Assembly: GCA_025201365.1 (NCBI GenBank)
Contig: JAIXMF010000186.1
Coordinates: 1 to 25,453, forward strand
DNA from: Syncephalis plumigaleata
Lineage: Eukaryota > Zoopagomycota > Zoopagomycetes > Zoopagales > Piptocephalidaceae
Direction of reading: 5' to 3'
Length of the DNA: 25,453 bases
Below the pieces are notes generated by a model. That model worked only from the letters and a program-made list of their open reading frames with translations. It searched no databases and had not been told where the DNA came from. Position 1 is the first letter of the stretch; each line of letters begins with the position of its first letter. Positions 8,937 through 19,645 of the stretch are shown here, one piece after another. The translations under genes were made by a program, and so were the position numbers.

Positions 8937-9200
8937 GCAGTAAGTAATAATCCACAATAATCATACTCATACTAATCCATTATGGTTACAGAACAAGACA
9001 AGGACATCATCAAGTAGATATTATAGGTATTCAAGTCAAGAATGTATTGGTGCAAGACCCTTTTGTGTCCACGCTATTCAAGTCATTATTCCTTGGTACA
9101 ACAACAACAAGCATATCTACAAGTCCCTTACGTCTATTCATCCATGGTCCTATTACATAAATATCAACTAATGGCTGGTTCATTGATTGAATAAATATGT
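8931..9200 (+). other. Stop-containing exon 35, 3'-UTR intron and terminal exon
   Basis: Exon 35 (8931-8939) carries GAT TAA. A 52-nt intron (8940-8991; GTAAGT donor, ACTAAT branch, TACAG acceptor) follows three bases after the stop, then a terminal exon ending near an AATAAA at about 9190-9195. The last intron is shorter than the array introns and unrelated to them in sequence. Even if the acceptor before exon 35 moved to 8937 or 8940, phase 0 would still meet a TAA at once, so the end of the protein is robust to that choice. The segment 8935-9200 recurs at 3074-3339. Confidence 0.65.
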
Positions 9201-9608
9201 GCTATTCTGACCATTATACATATTGAATATCAATGTTGTTGGTAAACATTTATTTAATGTCAAAAAGAGAAAAGCGAAATTTAATTGAAAATAAAACTGA
9301 AAAACTAGAAATGCTTTAGAACAAATAGGTGTGTGCGTCCACTTGACTACATATAATAGCGAGCAATACCTAATAATAATGCATTTTAACTTTTGTTAAA
9401 TACTGGCTATTATCTATGTACAAGTAAGACACGAATGCAGCTATAATGGTAGTAGTAATGATGATGTTGTTGATGATGATAATGGTGATGGCAATTATAC
9501 TTAAAGCGTAGTATTGTATGTATGTATATCTGTATATGTATGACTGAATGACTGAATGTATATATGTATGATTGTTGAATTAAATAATGTAATGGCAATG
9601 ATGGCATG
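9201..9608. other. Convergent intergenic region
   Basis: AT-rich 3' flank shared by the plus-strand micro-exon gene and the minus-strand kinase gene. It contains TATG/GTAT-rich low-complexity sequence at about 9515-9575 and an ATAAA-type element near 9290. No gene seen. Confidence 0.4.
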
Positions 9609-11622
9609 CTAGTCGAGTTTACGCGCTTCACCAACACGAGTGATGGTACTTGTCGTCACCTTAGTCGGCTGTTTGCTAGAACCACCTCCAATTGCCATGG
9701 TACGTCTACTTTGCACGGTGTTGGTTTGATTGAGTAGTCTACCGCTTACGGTCTGAGCAATTCCATTGTTGTTGTTGTTGGTGCGAGATGCGGCAGTGGT
9801 GGCAGCCGTGCTTGGTGTACTTATGGAGGATCGTCGCTCTCGAGGTAGCCTGTGTCGTTGCGTCCAAATGGAATCATAGGCACGCTGTCTATCCGATTCT
9901 ACGGCATGTGCCGCTTCACTCTGGCTGAGCTCACTAAGAAATCGAGCCATACCGAAATCGATAAACTGCGGCGTGAATGTATAGGACACCTTGGATGGCA
10001 TCGACGATGATTGCTCGTTAATGTCACCTGGTTCCATGGTGCCAGCAGGTCCATCCGCGAATCCATTACCACCACGACCGTTGCCGGACCGACGTCCACC
10101 AAACCACGAACGTACAGAGTTACGAGTAGGGAATAGGGCCAGTCCCAAATTGCTGCCGTTGGCCTCTTGAGTGGTGGCAGGTGTGATGGGGAAGCCGAAT
10201 CCAAGTAGACCATCACCATCGCTAGCACCAGAGATGGTAGATTCGGCGTATGTTCGTGTCGGGCCAACACCTAGTCGTGACAATGGTCCCGGTAAACGAT
10301 GACAGAAGCAGAGGTAGCGTCTCCACCAAGGAATCTTCGGCTCAACTCGGAATCGAATATTACCGGCATGTACGTCACTATGAGCAATGCCACGACGATG
10401 GATGGCACGCGTGACGGCGTGGCGTGTTTTGCTGGCCAGCTTACGTAGACGTGCCTCGGATGTGATGAGACCTTGATCGACCAATTCTTGTGGCTCAAGT
10501 CCCGCTACGTAGTCCATTACCAACGCGTTACGACCATCTCCCAGTGCTACTTCACCGCGAAGCATACCCATACGACGAAGTGCACGCGCCTCATGTCCTT
10601 TCCTGTGTCCGAATAGACCGGCTCGACGCATCGTTTTCAGATTCTCTTCTTCTGTCGTGTGTGGAAACTTGATGGCCACAAGATCGGATGGATCATCAAT
10701 GTTGACACCGAGATAAACACGACCGAAACGACCGGGACCACCTAATGGCTGATTGGGATGGTAGCGGAATGTTAGACCATCGGTTACTTTGAGAAACTTT
10801 GCCTGTGCATCATCGCTAACATGAGGCAAAGCGTAAAGGGACTGAGGACGAGGGTAGCTAAACGAGGGACGTGGCGAGCTAGGACGACTCTGCTGCTGCA
10901 AACTATTGACGGTGGCTAATGACGGTCGTCGACTGCCCGTGCCATTATTCGTCATGAGTATACCACGAAGCGGTGATGCCACTGGACTAGCTGAAGCGAC
11001 AGCCGATGCAGGCATATTACCATTGCGTTTCGGTGAACGATCATTATACGTGGCGGGTGCCTCCTTACTAAGACTACCTTCCATCGCTCGTTTCGACTGG
11101 CCTTGCTTACGTGAATCTGCAGCACTCCAGGAATTCTGTCGTACTAATGGATGACCGCCATTGGGTGGTATATCATCGGACCACCGTACAGAACGAATAG
11201 AAGAGGCCGACGATGATAAGTGCGTGGATTGACGACGAGAGGAAGAGGCACTTTGATCTCTACGCGTGGCTGCTCGTTCTAATATAATAGGAAACAGATC
11301 ATGAGGCATAATGACATTCGGTGCCGCATTAGGGGTAATGGAATTGTTCTCGTTATGCTGTGATTGATTACGATTATTGTGATTGTTATTGCTATTGTTA
11401 TTATTACTGCCAGAAGTCATTGTTGTTCGTTTAGCAGTTTCGGATAGGTTCTTAGGATTAGATGACTATTTTGTGTGTGTATTTGATTAGTTAGTTATTC
11501 GTAAGTTAAGCTATTAACTTACCTTTATATTGGATGATGTAGATGCAGATGTAGATGTCGGCGATGATGATGATGAATATTCTGACATTGAACATGTAGT
11601 GGCTGGATTAGTAGCAGCAGCG

Positions 11623-11659
<37 letters not shown>

Positions 11660-11975
11660 ATAAATGTGCATCATTAGCGATTTGGTTGAGTTTAGTGATA
11701 GATCCATCAATGGTTCCATATGATGTCATAACCATTTTGTCTGATGATTTATGCATGTTGCCTGCATTCGATGCTGCTGCTGCTGCTGCTGCAGGACTCT
11801 CCCGAGACATGGATGTTGATGTTGATGCTGTTGCTGATGATGATGATGATGATGATATAAGCATGGCTGGTTGTTCTTTTGCACCTGTAGCTGCATTCTT
11901 TCCAAGAGAAGCACTCTCTGGTTCTATATTATTCGCCGTCGATTCCAATTGAGGTTGCACTAACTCTGTAGGCAT
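9609..11975 (-). CDS. Atypical protein kinase with long low-complexity extensions, 769 aa
   Basis: Exons are 11975-11523 and 11465-9609; the 57-nt intron 11522-11466 (GTAAGT, ACTAAC branch, TAG) joins in phase 0. The ATG at 11975 is the first in frame. Residues 1-390 are Ser/Thr/Asn/Gln-rich and disordered-looking, with Ser, Thr and Ala runs. The kinase core has a glycine loop GGPGRFGRVYLG (about 393-404), VAIKF with Lys417, a catalytic loop HSDVHAGNI (Asp515, Asn520), and IDFG (Asp654). The loop resembles the HxDxHxGN form of small-molecule or RIO/APH-type kinases more than the classical HRDLKxxN. About 130 residues of low-complexity insert separate the loop from DFG. Only about 110 Ser/Thr-rich residues follow DFG, so a normal C-lobe (APE, helix F) is not recognisable. 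Key residues are intact, so it may be active; the substrate is unknown. Confidence 0.75.
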
Positions 11976-12891
11976 GACAGACAAAGTAGCGCGGAAGAGT
12001 AAATCGATTGGTTACACGCCTCTTTTTGTTGATTGATATAAACTAATGCAATCGTAAAACTATTCGAATCAATCAGTAAGATATGAGACTGATTCACAAG
12101 TTGTCGTTAGTGAAATGGTAATTGATAGATGATAATGATAATGAAAATGATAACAATAAATGATAACAATAACAATAACAATGATAATACGATGATGATA
12201 ATAATACGATACGAGGTAGGTCAATAATAAATAACAGAAGTAGTAATGAGTATAATAATTATTACGAATAGTCCTATATATATCTAAGAAGCCTATTGTC
12301 GTTCTCAATCCTCACCACACAACTACTATATACCAATAGTAGTAGTAATAGTCTATCCCGAGTGGACAGTATGGAAAGGTTAAAGAAGGAGGAAGAGGAC
12401 AAAGATTGTCTAGGACCAGCCGACAAAATACAAGAGAAAGAAAGAAGAAAAGAGAATACACTAGTGTAATTAGCGAAGAATGAATCGTCTACAGACTAAT
12501 GAAATACGTAAACGAGACTAGTATTAATCGATCAAAGTATTCAGACAATGAGATTTGGAAATGAAAAGAGGAAAAGAAAGAAAGCGGAGAAAGGAGGAGT
12601 GCAAAGAAATGAATATACGTGCGTGTTCCTCACTCTCTCACTCTCTCACTCTCTGTATGCGCTCAGTAGGTGATATGATCAAATAAAAAATGAAAGGATG
12701 ATATCGGAGAGTAGGAAAAAGAAGAAACGTGCGATGCAGCAGAAAAGAGAAAGTGACTACACAACACGTTTTAGGCAAGCCAAGGAAAAAGGAGAGGAAT
12801 AGAAAAGATGGGTCTTAGCCAAGGTGATAAATAATGTTGATAGCTACTAGTGCTACTACTAGTGTAACCACGAATAGTTGGATGTTAGAAT

Positions 12892-12917
12892 AGAGAGAGA
12901 GAGAGAGAGAGAGAGAG
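12892..12917. repeat. GA dinucleotide microsatellite
   Basis: An uninterrupted AG/GA run of about 26 bp in the gene-poor stretch. No associated gene. Confidence 0.8.
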
Positions 12918-14123
12918 GGATAGGTCAAGCATGTGTGTGAGTGTGAGTGTATGCGTGAATATATGTGTATATGGCCTATTAGACAAATAAAGCCAATGGT
13001 GCAGCATGCCTTGACAATACACGATAGTTCTAGCCCATTCACTAAGAATGAATATAGCAAGATGAGAGCGTGTTGTTGAACGGATAAATGAGAATGAATA
13101 CTGGTTTACACGCAATGTAACGCGTGGATACTTGCAACAAAGAGTAAATCAAAGAATAATAGCAGTAGTAACAGCAGCGAGATATATAAAAGAATGTTGT
13201 AGTTGAACTAGTTGTTCATCAATTATACACGCATACACGCATAGACATACACACACACACATGCGCATACAACCGAGAACGGAAGCGGGAAAATGTCAAA
13301 CCACACGATACGGAATTATTCTGTATAAATGAACGACAATGGTAAGGACAATGTGCGTGCATATGAGCATGTATCCTGTATGGTGTATGGCATCAAACGA
13401 GAATGACACGGTAAATTAACGTCAAACAACTAGACACACACACACACACACAGTCAGTGTAGATGGTAAGAGGAAAACCAGTTATGACAAGAGACGAGCA
13501 TACGAGAAGAGACGTTTCCACATGGATTACGTTTATATGCGGTATTTCGGATATAGCACAACATATACTAGAAACCGGATAACCATATTCAATGAATCAA
13601 TTAATAAAGGAATGAATGAATATGGTATAGTCATCATCTGCGTGTCACAATTGTTACGTATCTACAATGTAGACATAGACACACAGACATTAACCGACTA
13701 ATCTCTCTGGAACAAAGGAGAACAAGCAAGTAAACAAATGAAAGAAAGAGGAATACACACCTTTTATGTCAAGAACCAGTAAGGCACATGAATAGAAATA
13801 CAACATATGCAGCAGTGACTATTATAAAGTCAAGTAATTCATTCATCAATAATAGTAGCAATATAAATACACCTTTGACATGAATGCATATAGCTCTATT
13901 TATAACACTCATAAACATCAATGCAACGCATAGATTGAAATGTAGGATCCCTGCTGTCTCGTGAGTAAATGTATGCGTGTAGGTATGCGTGTAGGTAACT
14001 TTGCCACCATGCCATGTCACATTATCCCATTCATTTATCTGTACAATCCATACAATGATAATAATGATAATAATAGAAAACGCCAAGAGTGCCACACACA
14101 GTCTTACTATATTTATAAATGAT

Positions 14124-14152
14124 ATATATATATAGATAGATATATATATATA
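14124..14152. repeat. TA-rich microsatellite
   Basis: TA dinucleotides interrupted by a TAGATAGA unit, just before ACTTACCTACC (a minus-strand donor-like string). No gene model could be attached. Confidence 0.7.
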
Positions 14153-15059
14153 CTTACCTACCTGTAATTGTTTATTATTCGTAATAATAAACCACTAGTA
14201 CTATGATTGATACTGATGATAATGGTGCAGTACACTACAAACTAGATAATGATCTGCCTGCTTATCTCGTAAGCGTAGTCTTAAATACGCTCAGCGTGTA
14301 TATGTTGTGGTTGTTGTGGTTGTTGCTTCTGATAATAAAGTAGCGTATTGATAAAACTAACTATAGACAAAAAAGACAGCTGCCACTATTGCTGTTACTG
14401 ATATTCTTATGGTCGTAGTGAGTATAAGTAACCAGTTGACTAATCAATGGCTTTCAATTACAAGAAAACAAAATAAATGAACACAGTGAATTGGTGTGGA
14501 ATGAGAGTGAGTGAGTAAGTAAATAAAGTGTGAATGAGGAGAGTAAGAGAGAGAAGGAACACTCAATATGGTGGATGAATTTAAAGGTGTTCTTACGAGT
14601 GGTGAGTGTAGACTGGTATGGTTTGAAATACCGCGCAAGTGTGCCACAATGAATTGGAAAACGCCGTCACTTACGGGATTATTCTCCATGGCAAAATGAC
14701 TCATTTCTATCCCGTGAATAATCATCATCCTATAATGAGCATGGCTGGATAATGTACTAGTTATCTATACTAGTAGTAAACACATTCCTGTGTGTGTGTC
14801 AGTATGAGGCATGGTGTACTACCAAAGGCATTCTTTCTCCCTTACTACTACTCTCTTTCTCTCTCACCCTTCATACGCGTAACTGTTTTAATCAGCCATG
14901 TTAACTCGTAACTACGATGGACGTGTTTCTTTCTTGTTCCTTTCCCTTCTACGGCTTATCTACAAATTACTCGATTGGATATACACTAGATTCGGTTGAT
15001 AAACACGTGTGTAATGCAACTTTAATGGATAGATACTAGATTAACCTATTTATCATTTA

Positions 15060-17282
15060 TTAAGAAATATTTCCTCCCACATTATTATTATGTGATGATG
15101 ATGGTGTAGTAGCCATTATAGAACCATTATTACTATTACTATTATTGCTATTACTATTAGTTAGATTCTCTTGATTAGATCCTAATGCACCAAGTATTGC
15201 TTGTGGTGACAGTACACCAAGTGCAGATGGATCTAAACCATTGGCTGCGGCTATTGCTTCCAAGTTACTGAGATTGGTTAATCCAGTTGGATTGACACTA
15301 TTTTGATTACTGCTACTACTAGTAGTAGTAGTAGTAGTAGTTGAATGGCTGTTCTGCAGGTGTGACGCAAGCATGTTCGTCTTATCAGTCATTGATTGCA
15401 AATCATGATGTCCACTACCAGTATTGGCTGTCTCACTAGTGGTGGTGGTGGTGGTAGGCGATAACATGTTTGCTACCGGTGTTGCTGCCATAGATGTCGA
15501 TGTTGCTGTTGCTGTTGTATCACCAACTACACCAGTCACATTCTTAGAAGGACCTGCAGTACTAGTGTTGGTGGCAGTGGTATGACCTGACATGGCTAAA
15601 TTCGTCAATTGGAAAATATCGGCAGAGGAGACTGCACCGGATGCTGCCAACTGAGCTACAGCCGAAGGAGGAATGCCTAATTGAGCTGCTAGTTGTGCAA
15701 GCTGTGGTGTCACACTCATTGATGCAGCTGATGGATTATTTGAGGTGGATTCCATCGAGGATGAAGGTGCAGATGGAGTGGTATTGGGATTGACACCACT
15801 ATTAGCTGTAGCTGTAGTAGTAGTAGCTGTAGACATCTATACAAATCATTATTATTATACTCATTAAATGTATTACTATGAATGAAACTTACTTGTTGAT
15901 TCATTAGAGCTGGATTAACATTTCCTAACTGATTAATGGCCATACCATGCGATCCCATCATTGAATTGTGTGCAGCAAGTGGTAATGCAGATGACTGCTG
16001 CTGTTGCTGTTGCTGCTGTTGCTGTTGTAACTGCTGTTGTTGTTGTTGCATCTGCTGCTGCTGTAATTGTTGTAGCTGTTGTAACTGTTGCTGTTGGTGT
16101 AACTGTTGCTGCTGCTGTTGCTGCTGCTGTTGCTGTAATGACATTGGTAGTTGATTTGATGTAGCTGCTCCCATTACCATTGGTGCTCCTGGTAGACGAC
16201 CTGGTAGTGCCATGCCAGTACCTCCAAATACGAATGGTGCCACTGGCTGATAAGAACCAAAATTGCCCATGCCCGCCTGTGGATCCATAACTCGAGTGAC
16301 TTTGGTGGCCTCTTTGACTCGTTTCCGCTTTCGTAGGTCTCCCGATATATTAGGGTTGTTAGGATTGCTATCGTTACCCTGATGACTATCGTTCTGTGTG
16401 GGTGTGCTAGCCGTGCTTGAATGAATGGCACGCTCTCGTTCCGCTTGATGTAGACGATCAAATGCATTACGGCTTTGTCGTTCGATTTCCGTCTTCCACG
16501 TTTGAACTTGCTCCTCTTGGGTCTTTCGCGCTGCCGCTAGCATTGCATTAACGCGTTCCGATAATGGCGTGGGTTTATTGACTACGATGGGTGCTAATTG
16601 CGCAGGTGGCACATTAGGTGCCGGTAAACTAGCCTTGTTCCATCAAGTCAGCACATTAACGATATAGTCATCGTCGTGCGTCCATTATTACTTACTTTAT
16701 CGGGTTTCAAATGGTAATCAGCTACACTTGCTAGATAGGTAAGATTCGACTGAAGTCGCGCCTGATAGCTGATGATAGTAAGTAAAAATAGTCAATGGAT
16801 CTGCTTATTCATTAGTTACATGGCATAATCGGGATCCTGGAACCAGCCTCGATTCTGATACTCCACACATAGACGAATTAGCTCCATATTAACTTGCAGT
16901 ACCTAGATTATAACAAGTATATCACTATTAGTATTGAATGGCAGCATATAGATATCTCTATGTGATGATAATGATGATTTACCGTTTCAATGACGCGCGA
17001 TGATAGTTCAGGCACGAAACTAGGACGATCCACTTCATCGGTGACTGCATCGTCTATCTCGCGCTTCACGCCTTTCTTTGTTCGTTTCGTTGGATCGCCA
17101 CTAGTGTCGTTGGTCTCGCTTTCCTCGGCACCCGAATCATCATGCGGTGAAAGGCCCGTGTCGAATTCACCCTCGTCATCGTCATCGTCGTCATCGTGGT
17201 CATCGTGCATAGAACGATCCTGTACGGTCGAGGTAGGTGTCTCGAGTGATTGTTGTGACTCGTACATATTCACTAGTGTCAT
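15060..17282 (-). CDS. SS18/SSXT-family protein, probable SWI/SNF-associated subunit, five exons, 657 aa
   Basis: Exons are 17282-16983, 16902-16820, 16768-16696, 16633-15893 and 15836-15060. All introns (50-80 nt) have GT donors and AG acceptors and keep one frame. Residues 101-152, from exons 2 and 3, match the SSXT N-terminal region: MELIRLCVEYQNRGWFQDPD, then LQSNLTYLASVADYH, comparable to the LxxNLxYLAxIAD core of SS18. SS18 proteins are subunits of BAF/SWI-SNF chromatin remodellers and act as transcription co-activators. Before this lies an acidic Asp/Glu-rich N-terminus (residues 1-100, with a poly-Asp run). After it come a charged helix-prone segment (about 170-225), a basic KRKR motif (about 253), a poly-Gln run (about 318-366), and Ser/Thr/Asn-rich tracts. 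The SSXT block sits internally instead of at the N-terminus, unlike the animal protein. Confidence 0.7.
15990..16140 (-). repeat. CAG/CAA repeat encoding poly-glutamine
   Basis: Mixed CAG and CAA codons read on the minus strand, interrupted by Leu, His and Met codons, inside exon 4 of the SS18-like gene. Apparent cysteine- or alanine-rich plus-strand frames over it are only its complement. Confidence 0.85.
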
Positions 17283-17945
17283 AACCGTGTAGGTAGCAAT
17301 ATACGCGTGATCGACAGCAGGATAGTAGCACCAATAAACGGGAAACGTACGATATCGTTAAGGAATAAGCAATGTCAAAGTAGTATCCCGTCAACTAAAT
17401 ACAGATCTACGGGCAATAGAACTACAATAGACACACACCGCGAGAATAGAGACTTGTAGACGGTTATACGTCTATACTGGTTAACAAGTAAATAATTAGC
17501 AGGCTAGAAATTGAAAACAATTAAAAACTAACGTAGAAAAAAGGTTCAAATGGGAAATAAAAATGCGCATTGGCATAACCAAGAATGGCACGTTTAACGT
17601 TTATGTCTTCTAATTGCTAGTCGATAGATGAATACGTGCATTATTAACGAACATTCTGTAATCATTCCAGTATATCATATCATTTTATTCAGCTGTTCTA
17701 TTATACTGCATAGTCATCATTAATATACATTTACTAATGTCTCGTAAAAGATACGAAGAATTGGATAGGTACATGTAAAGATGTGCTTGTTGTGTGCTTG
17801 TGTGTGAAGATCTTGATAATCGATCATTGAAAAAGGACACGGCGATATCAGCATCTATTTCATTCCACGTCTCTTGTCTTTCTTCTAAACTTGCCTCGCT
17901 ATTCTTGCTATCCTTCTTACTATTCTTACTACTGCTGCTACTATC
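17283..17945. other. Divergent promoter region between the SS18-like and threonine synthase genes
   Basis: 663 bp with both flanking genes pointing away. The last 70 bp before the ATG at 17946 are pyrimidine-rich (CTT/CTA/CTG runs), as in other genes here. A minus-strand open frame over that tract looks Ser/Lys-rich only because it mirrors the tract. I saw no TGACTC-type Gcn4 site. Confidence 0.45.
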
Positions 17946-19645
17946 ATGCACTATCGTTCTACACGTGGTTCAGTCTGGGGACAGTCTTTTGAAAAGGCAG
18001 TACTAGGTGGTTTAGCACCAGATGGCGGTCTCTACATTCCGGAACATATACCGAAAGTGACAACGGAGCAGCTAGCACAGTGGTCTAGTCTATCGTTCCC
18101 GCAGTTGGCGGCAAAGTTATTCTCGCTCTATGTAGACGACCATGAAATTACAAAGGAGCAACTTGAAGAGTTGGCAACGCGTAGTTATGCCACATTCCGT
18201 CATCCCGATATTACACCTATTCGTCCATTGAGCGAGACAAGCCGTCTTAGTATACTCGAGTTGTTCCATGGACCGACCTTTGCCTTTAAAGATGTGGCCC
18301 TACAATTCCTAGGCAACTTGTTCGAGTTCTTCTTGCAGCGAAGCAATGGAAATAAACAACCAGGCGAGAAGAGAGATCGTATTACCGTTGTAGGTGCCAC
18401 AAGCGGTGATACTGGCAGGTAACTAAATATATATAGAACGAGCAACGATACTATGATACTAACTACTATGAATTAGTGCGGCTATTTACGGATTACGCGG
18501 AAAGCGAGACATCTCAGTGTTCATTCTGCATCCACGAGGCAGAGTATCACCCGTGCAAGAACGACAAATGACCACTGTACTCGATGCCAATGTGCATAAT
18601 GTAGCGGTAGAAGGTACATTCGACGATTGTCAAGTAAGTTATTCTATACGAGTTATTAGTAATTATGTGACAATGTCATACTAACTATGAATAGGATATT
18701 GTTAAGCAATTATTTGCCGATGATGAATTCCGCACACAGTATAGTTTAGGCGCGGTCAATAGTATTAACTGGGCGCGTATTCTCGCTCAGGTCGTCTACT
18801 ATTTCTACGCTTATCTCAAGGTGGAGACACAAGGACTGAAGCGTAAGGATGAGCAGTTGACGTTCTCGGTGCCAACCGGAAACTTTGGCGATATTCTGGC
18901 TGGTTTCTACGCTCAGCGTATGGGTCTGCCCATTCGATTGATTTGTGCCACGAATCAGAATGACATTCTTGATCGATTCTTTAGAACAGGCGTGTACAGC
19001 AAATCGGCCGATGGTGTGTCCCAGACATGGGCACCCGCCATGGACATTTGCGTTAGTTCGAACTTTGAACGTCTAGCCTGGTATCTGGCACGTGACACGG
19101 TGGTCACCGGTATAGAAGGCAATGATGCGGAGGCAGAGAAGCAACGAGATACCGAGGCTAGTGCCGTGGTGGCCGCCTGGTGGACATCGCTAAAGACTCA
19201 TGGTGGATTCCAAGTAGAGCAGGAAACGGTGGACAAGGCCGCCGAAACATTCCTGTCGACCATGGTGACGAACGACGAAACACTCACCACGATCTGTGCA
19301 TGGTATGAGCGCACGGCGGAAGAGCATGGAACACCTTACGTATTGGATCCACATACGGCCGTCGGTGTAAAGGCAGTCGAGAAGCTACGCGTTGAACGTA
19401 CGGACTGTAATGGTCCCGTCATTTGTCTATCCACGGCACATCCCGCCAAGTTTGATGAAGCGGTGGAACGCGCACTGGCTAATGTTTCCTCGGCGGCACG
19501 TCTCACGCTCAATGACATTCGTCCTGTCGAGATACAAGCGCTTACTGATAAGGAGCAACGATGCAAGCAAGTACCGGCAGCAGAGGCGAAGTTGATCAAA
19601 GAAGTGGTTCGACAAGGACTAGAAGCTGAAGGCATCTCAGTCTAA
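17946..19645 (+). CDS. THR4: Threonine synthase, three exons, 526 aa
   Basis: Pyridoxal-phosphate enzyme that converts O-phosphohomoserine and water to threonine and phosphate, the last step of threonine synthesis; cytosolic in fungi. Exons are 17946-18418, 18477-18633 and 18695-19645. The introns (58 and 61 nt) have perfect TACTAAC branch sites, and the phases fit. N-terminal TRGS...GLAPDGGLYIPEHIP is typical of the family. The PLP-binding lysine is in HGPTFAFKDVALQFLG (Lys115). VGATSGDTGSAA (from residue 149) is the Gly/Ser phosphate-binding loop, split by intron 1. Later SINWARILAQVVYYFYAY and VPTGNFGDILAG are also family hallmarks. Length is close to the roughly 510 aa of yeast Thr4. Nothing is missing. 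Confidence 0.95.

Larger units (their letters stand above)
11976..15059. other. About 3 kb of simple-sequence-rich DNA without a convincing gene
   Basis: This lies upstream of the kinase gene and downstream of the SS18-like gene. It holds GATAAT/AACAAT runs (12120-12215), CACTCT repeats (about 12630-12654), a GA run (12892-12917), CA runs (about 13247-13260 and 13434-13452) and a TA run (14124-14152). A minus-strand frame near 14728-14676 ends at a good GTAAGT donor, but I could not extend it into a coherent gene. Long spliced leaders for the kinase gene, or a non-coding transcript, are possible. Confidence 0.4.

Noticed and set aside
6100-8940. CRISPR-like or plain satellite tandem repeat
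   Set aside because: The period is regular, but each unit carries a complete donor, branch site and acceptor with exactly 3 nt between acceptor and next donor. The triplets form an open codon string continuing a signal-peptide exon. CRISPR repeats and unique spacers do not look like this, and the genome is eukaryotic.
11525-11952. Poly-Leu, poly-Val/Asp and poly-His frames over the kinase first exon
   Set aside because: They are shadows of trinucleotide repeats. The minus-strand frame that splices in phase 0 into the kinase exon is the coherent one.
14444-14728. Minus-strand 94-codon frame
   Set aside because: Only its first part, to a GTAAGT donor near 14673, looks possible as an exon. The rest runs into simple sequence, and no partner exon was found.
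15936-16164. Plus-strand cysteine-rich and alanine/valine-rich frames
   Set aside because: These are the complement of the poly-Gln tract of the minus-strand SS18-like gene.
17685-17951. Minus-strand Ser/Lys-rich frame before threonine synthase
   Set aside because: It mirrors the pyrimidine-rich leader of the plus-strand gene and overlaps its start codon.
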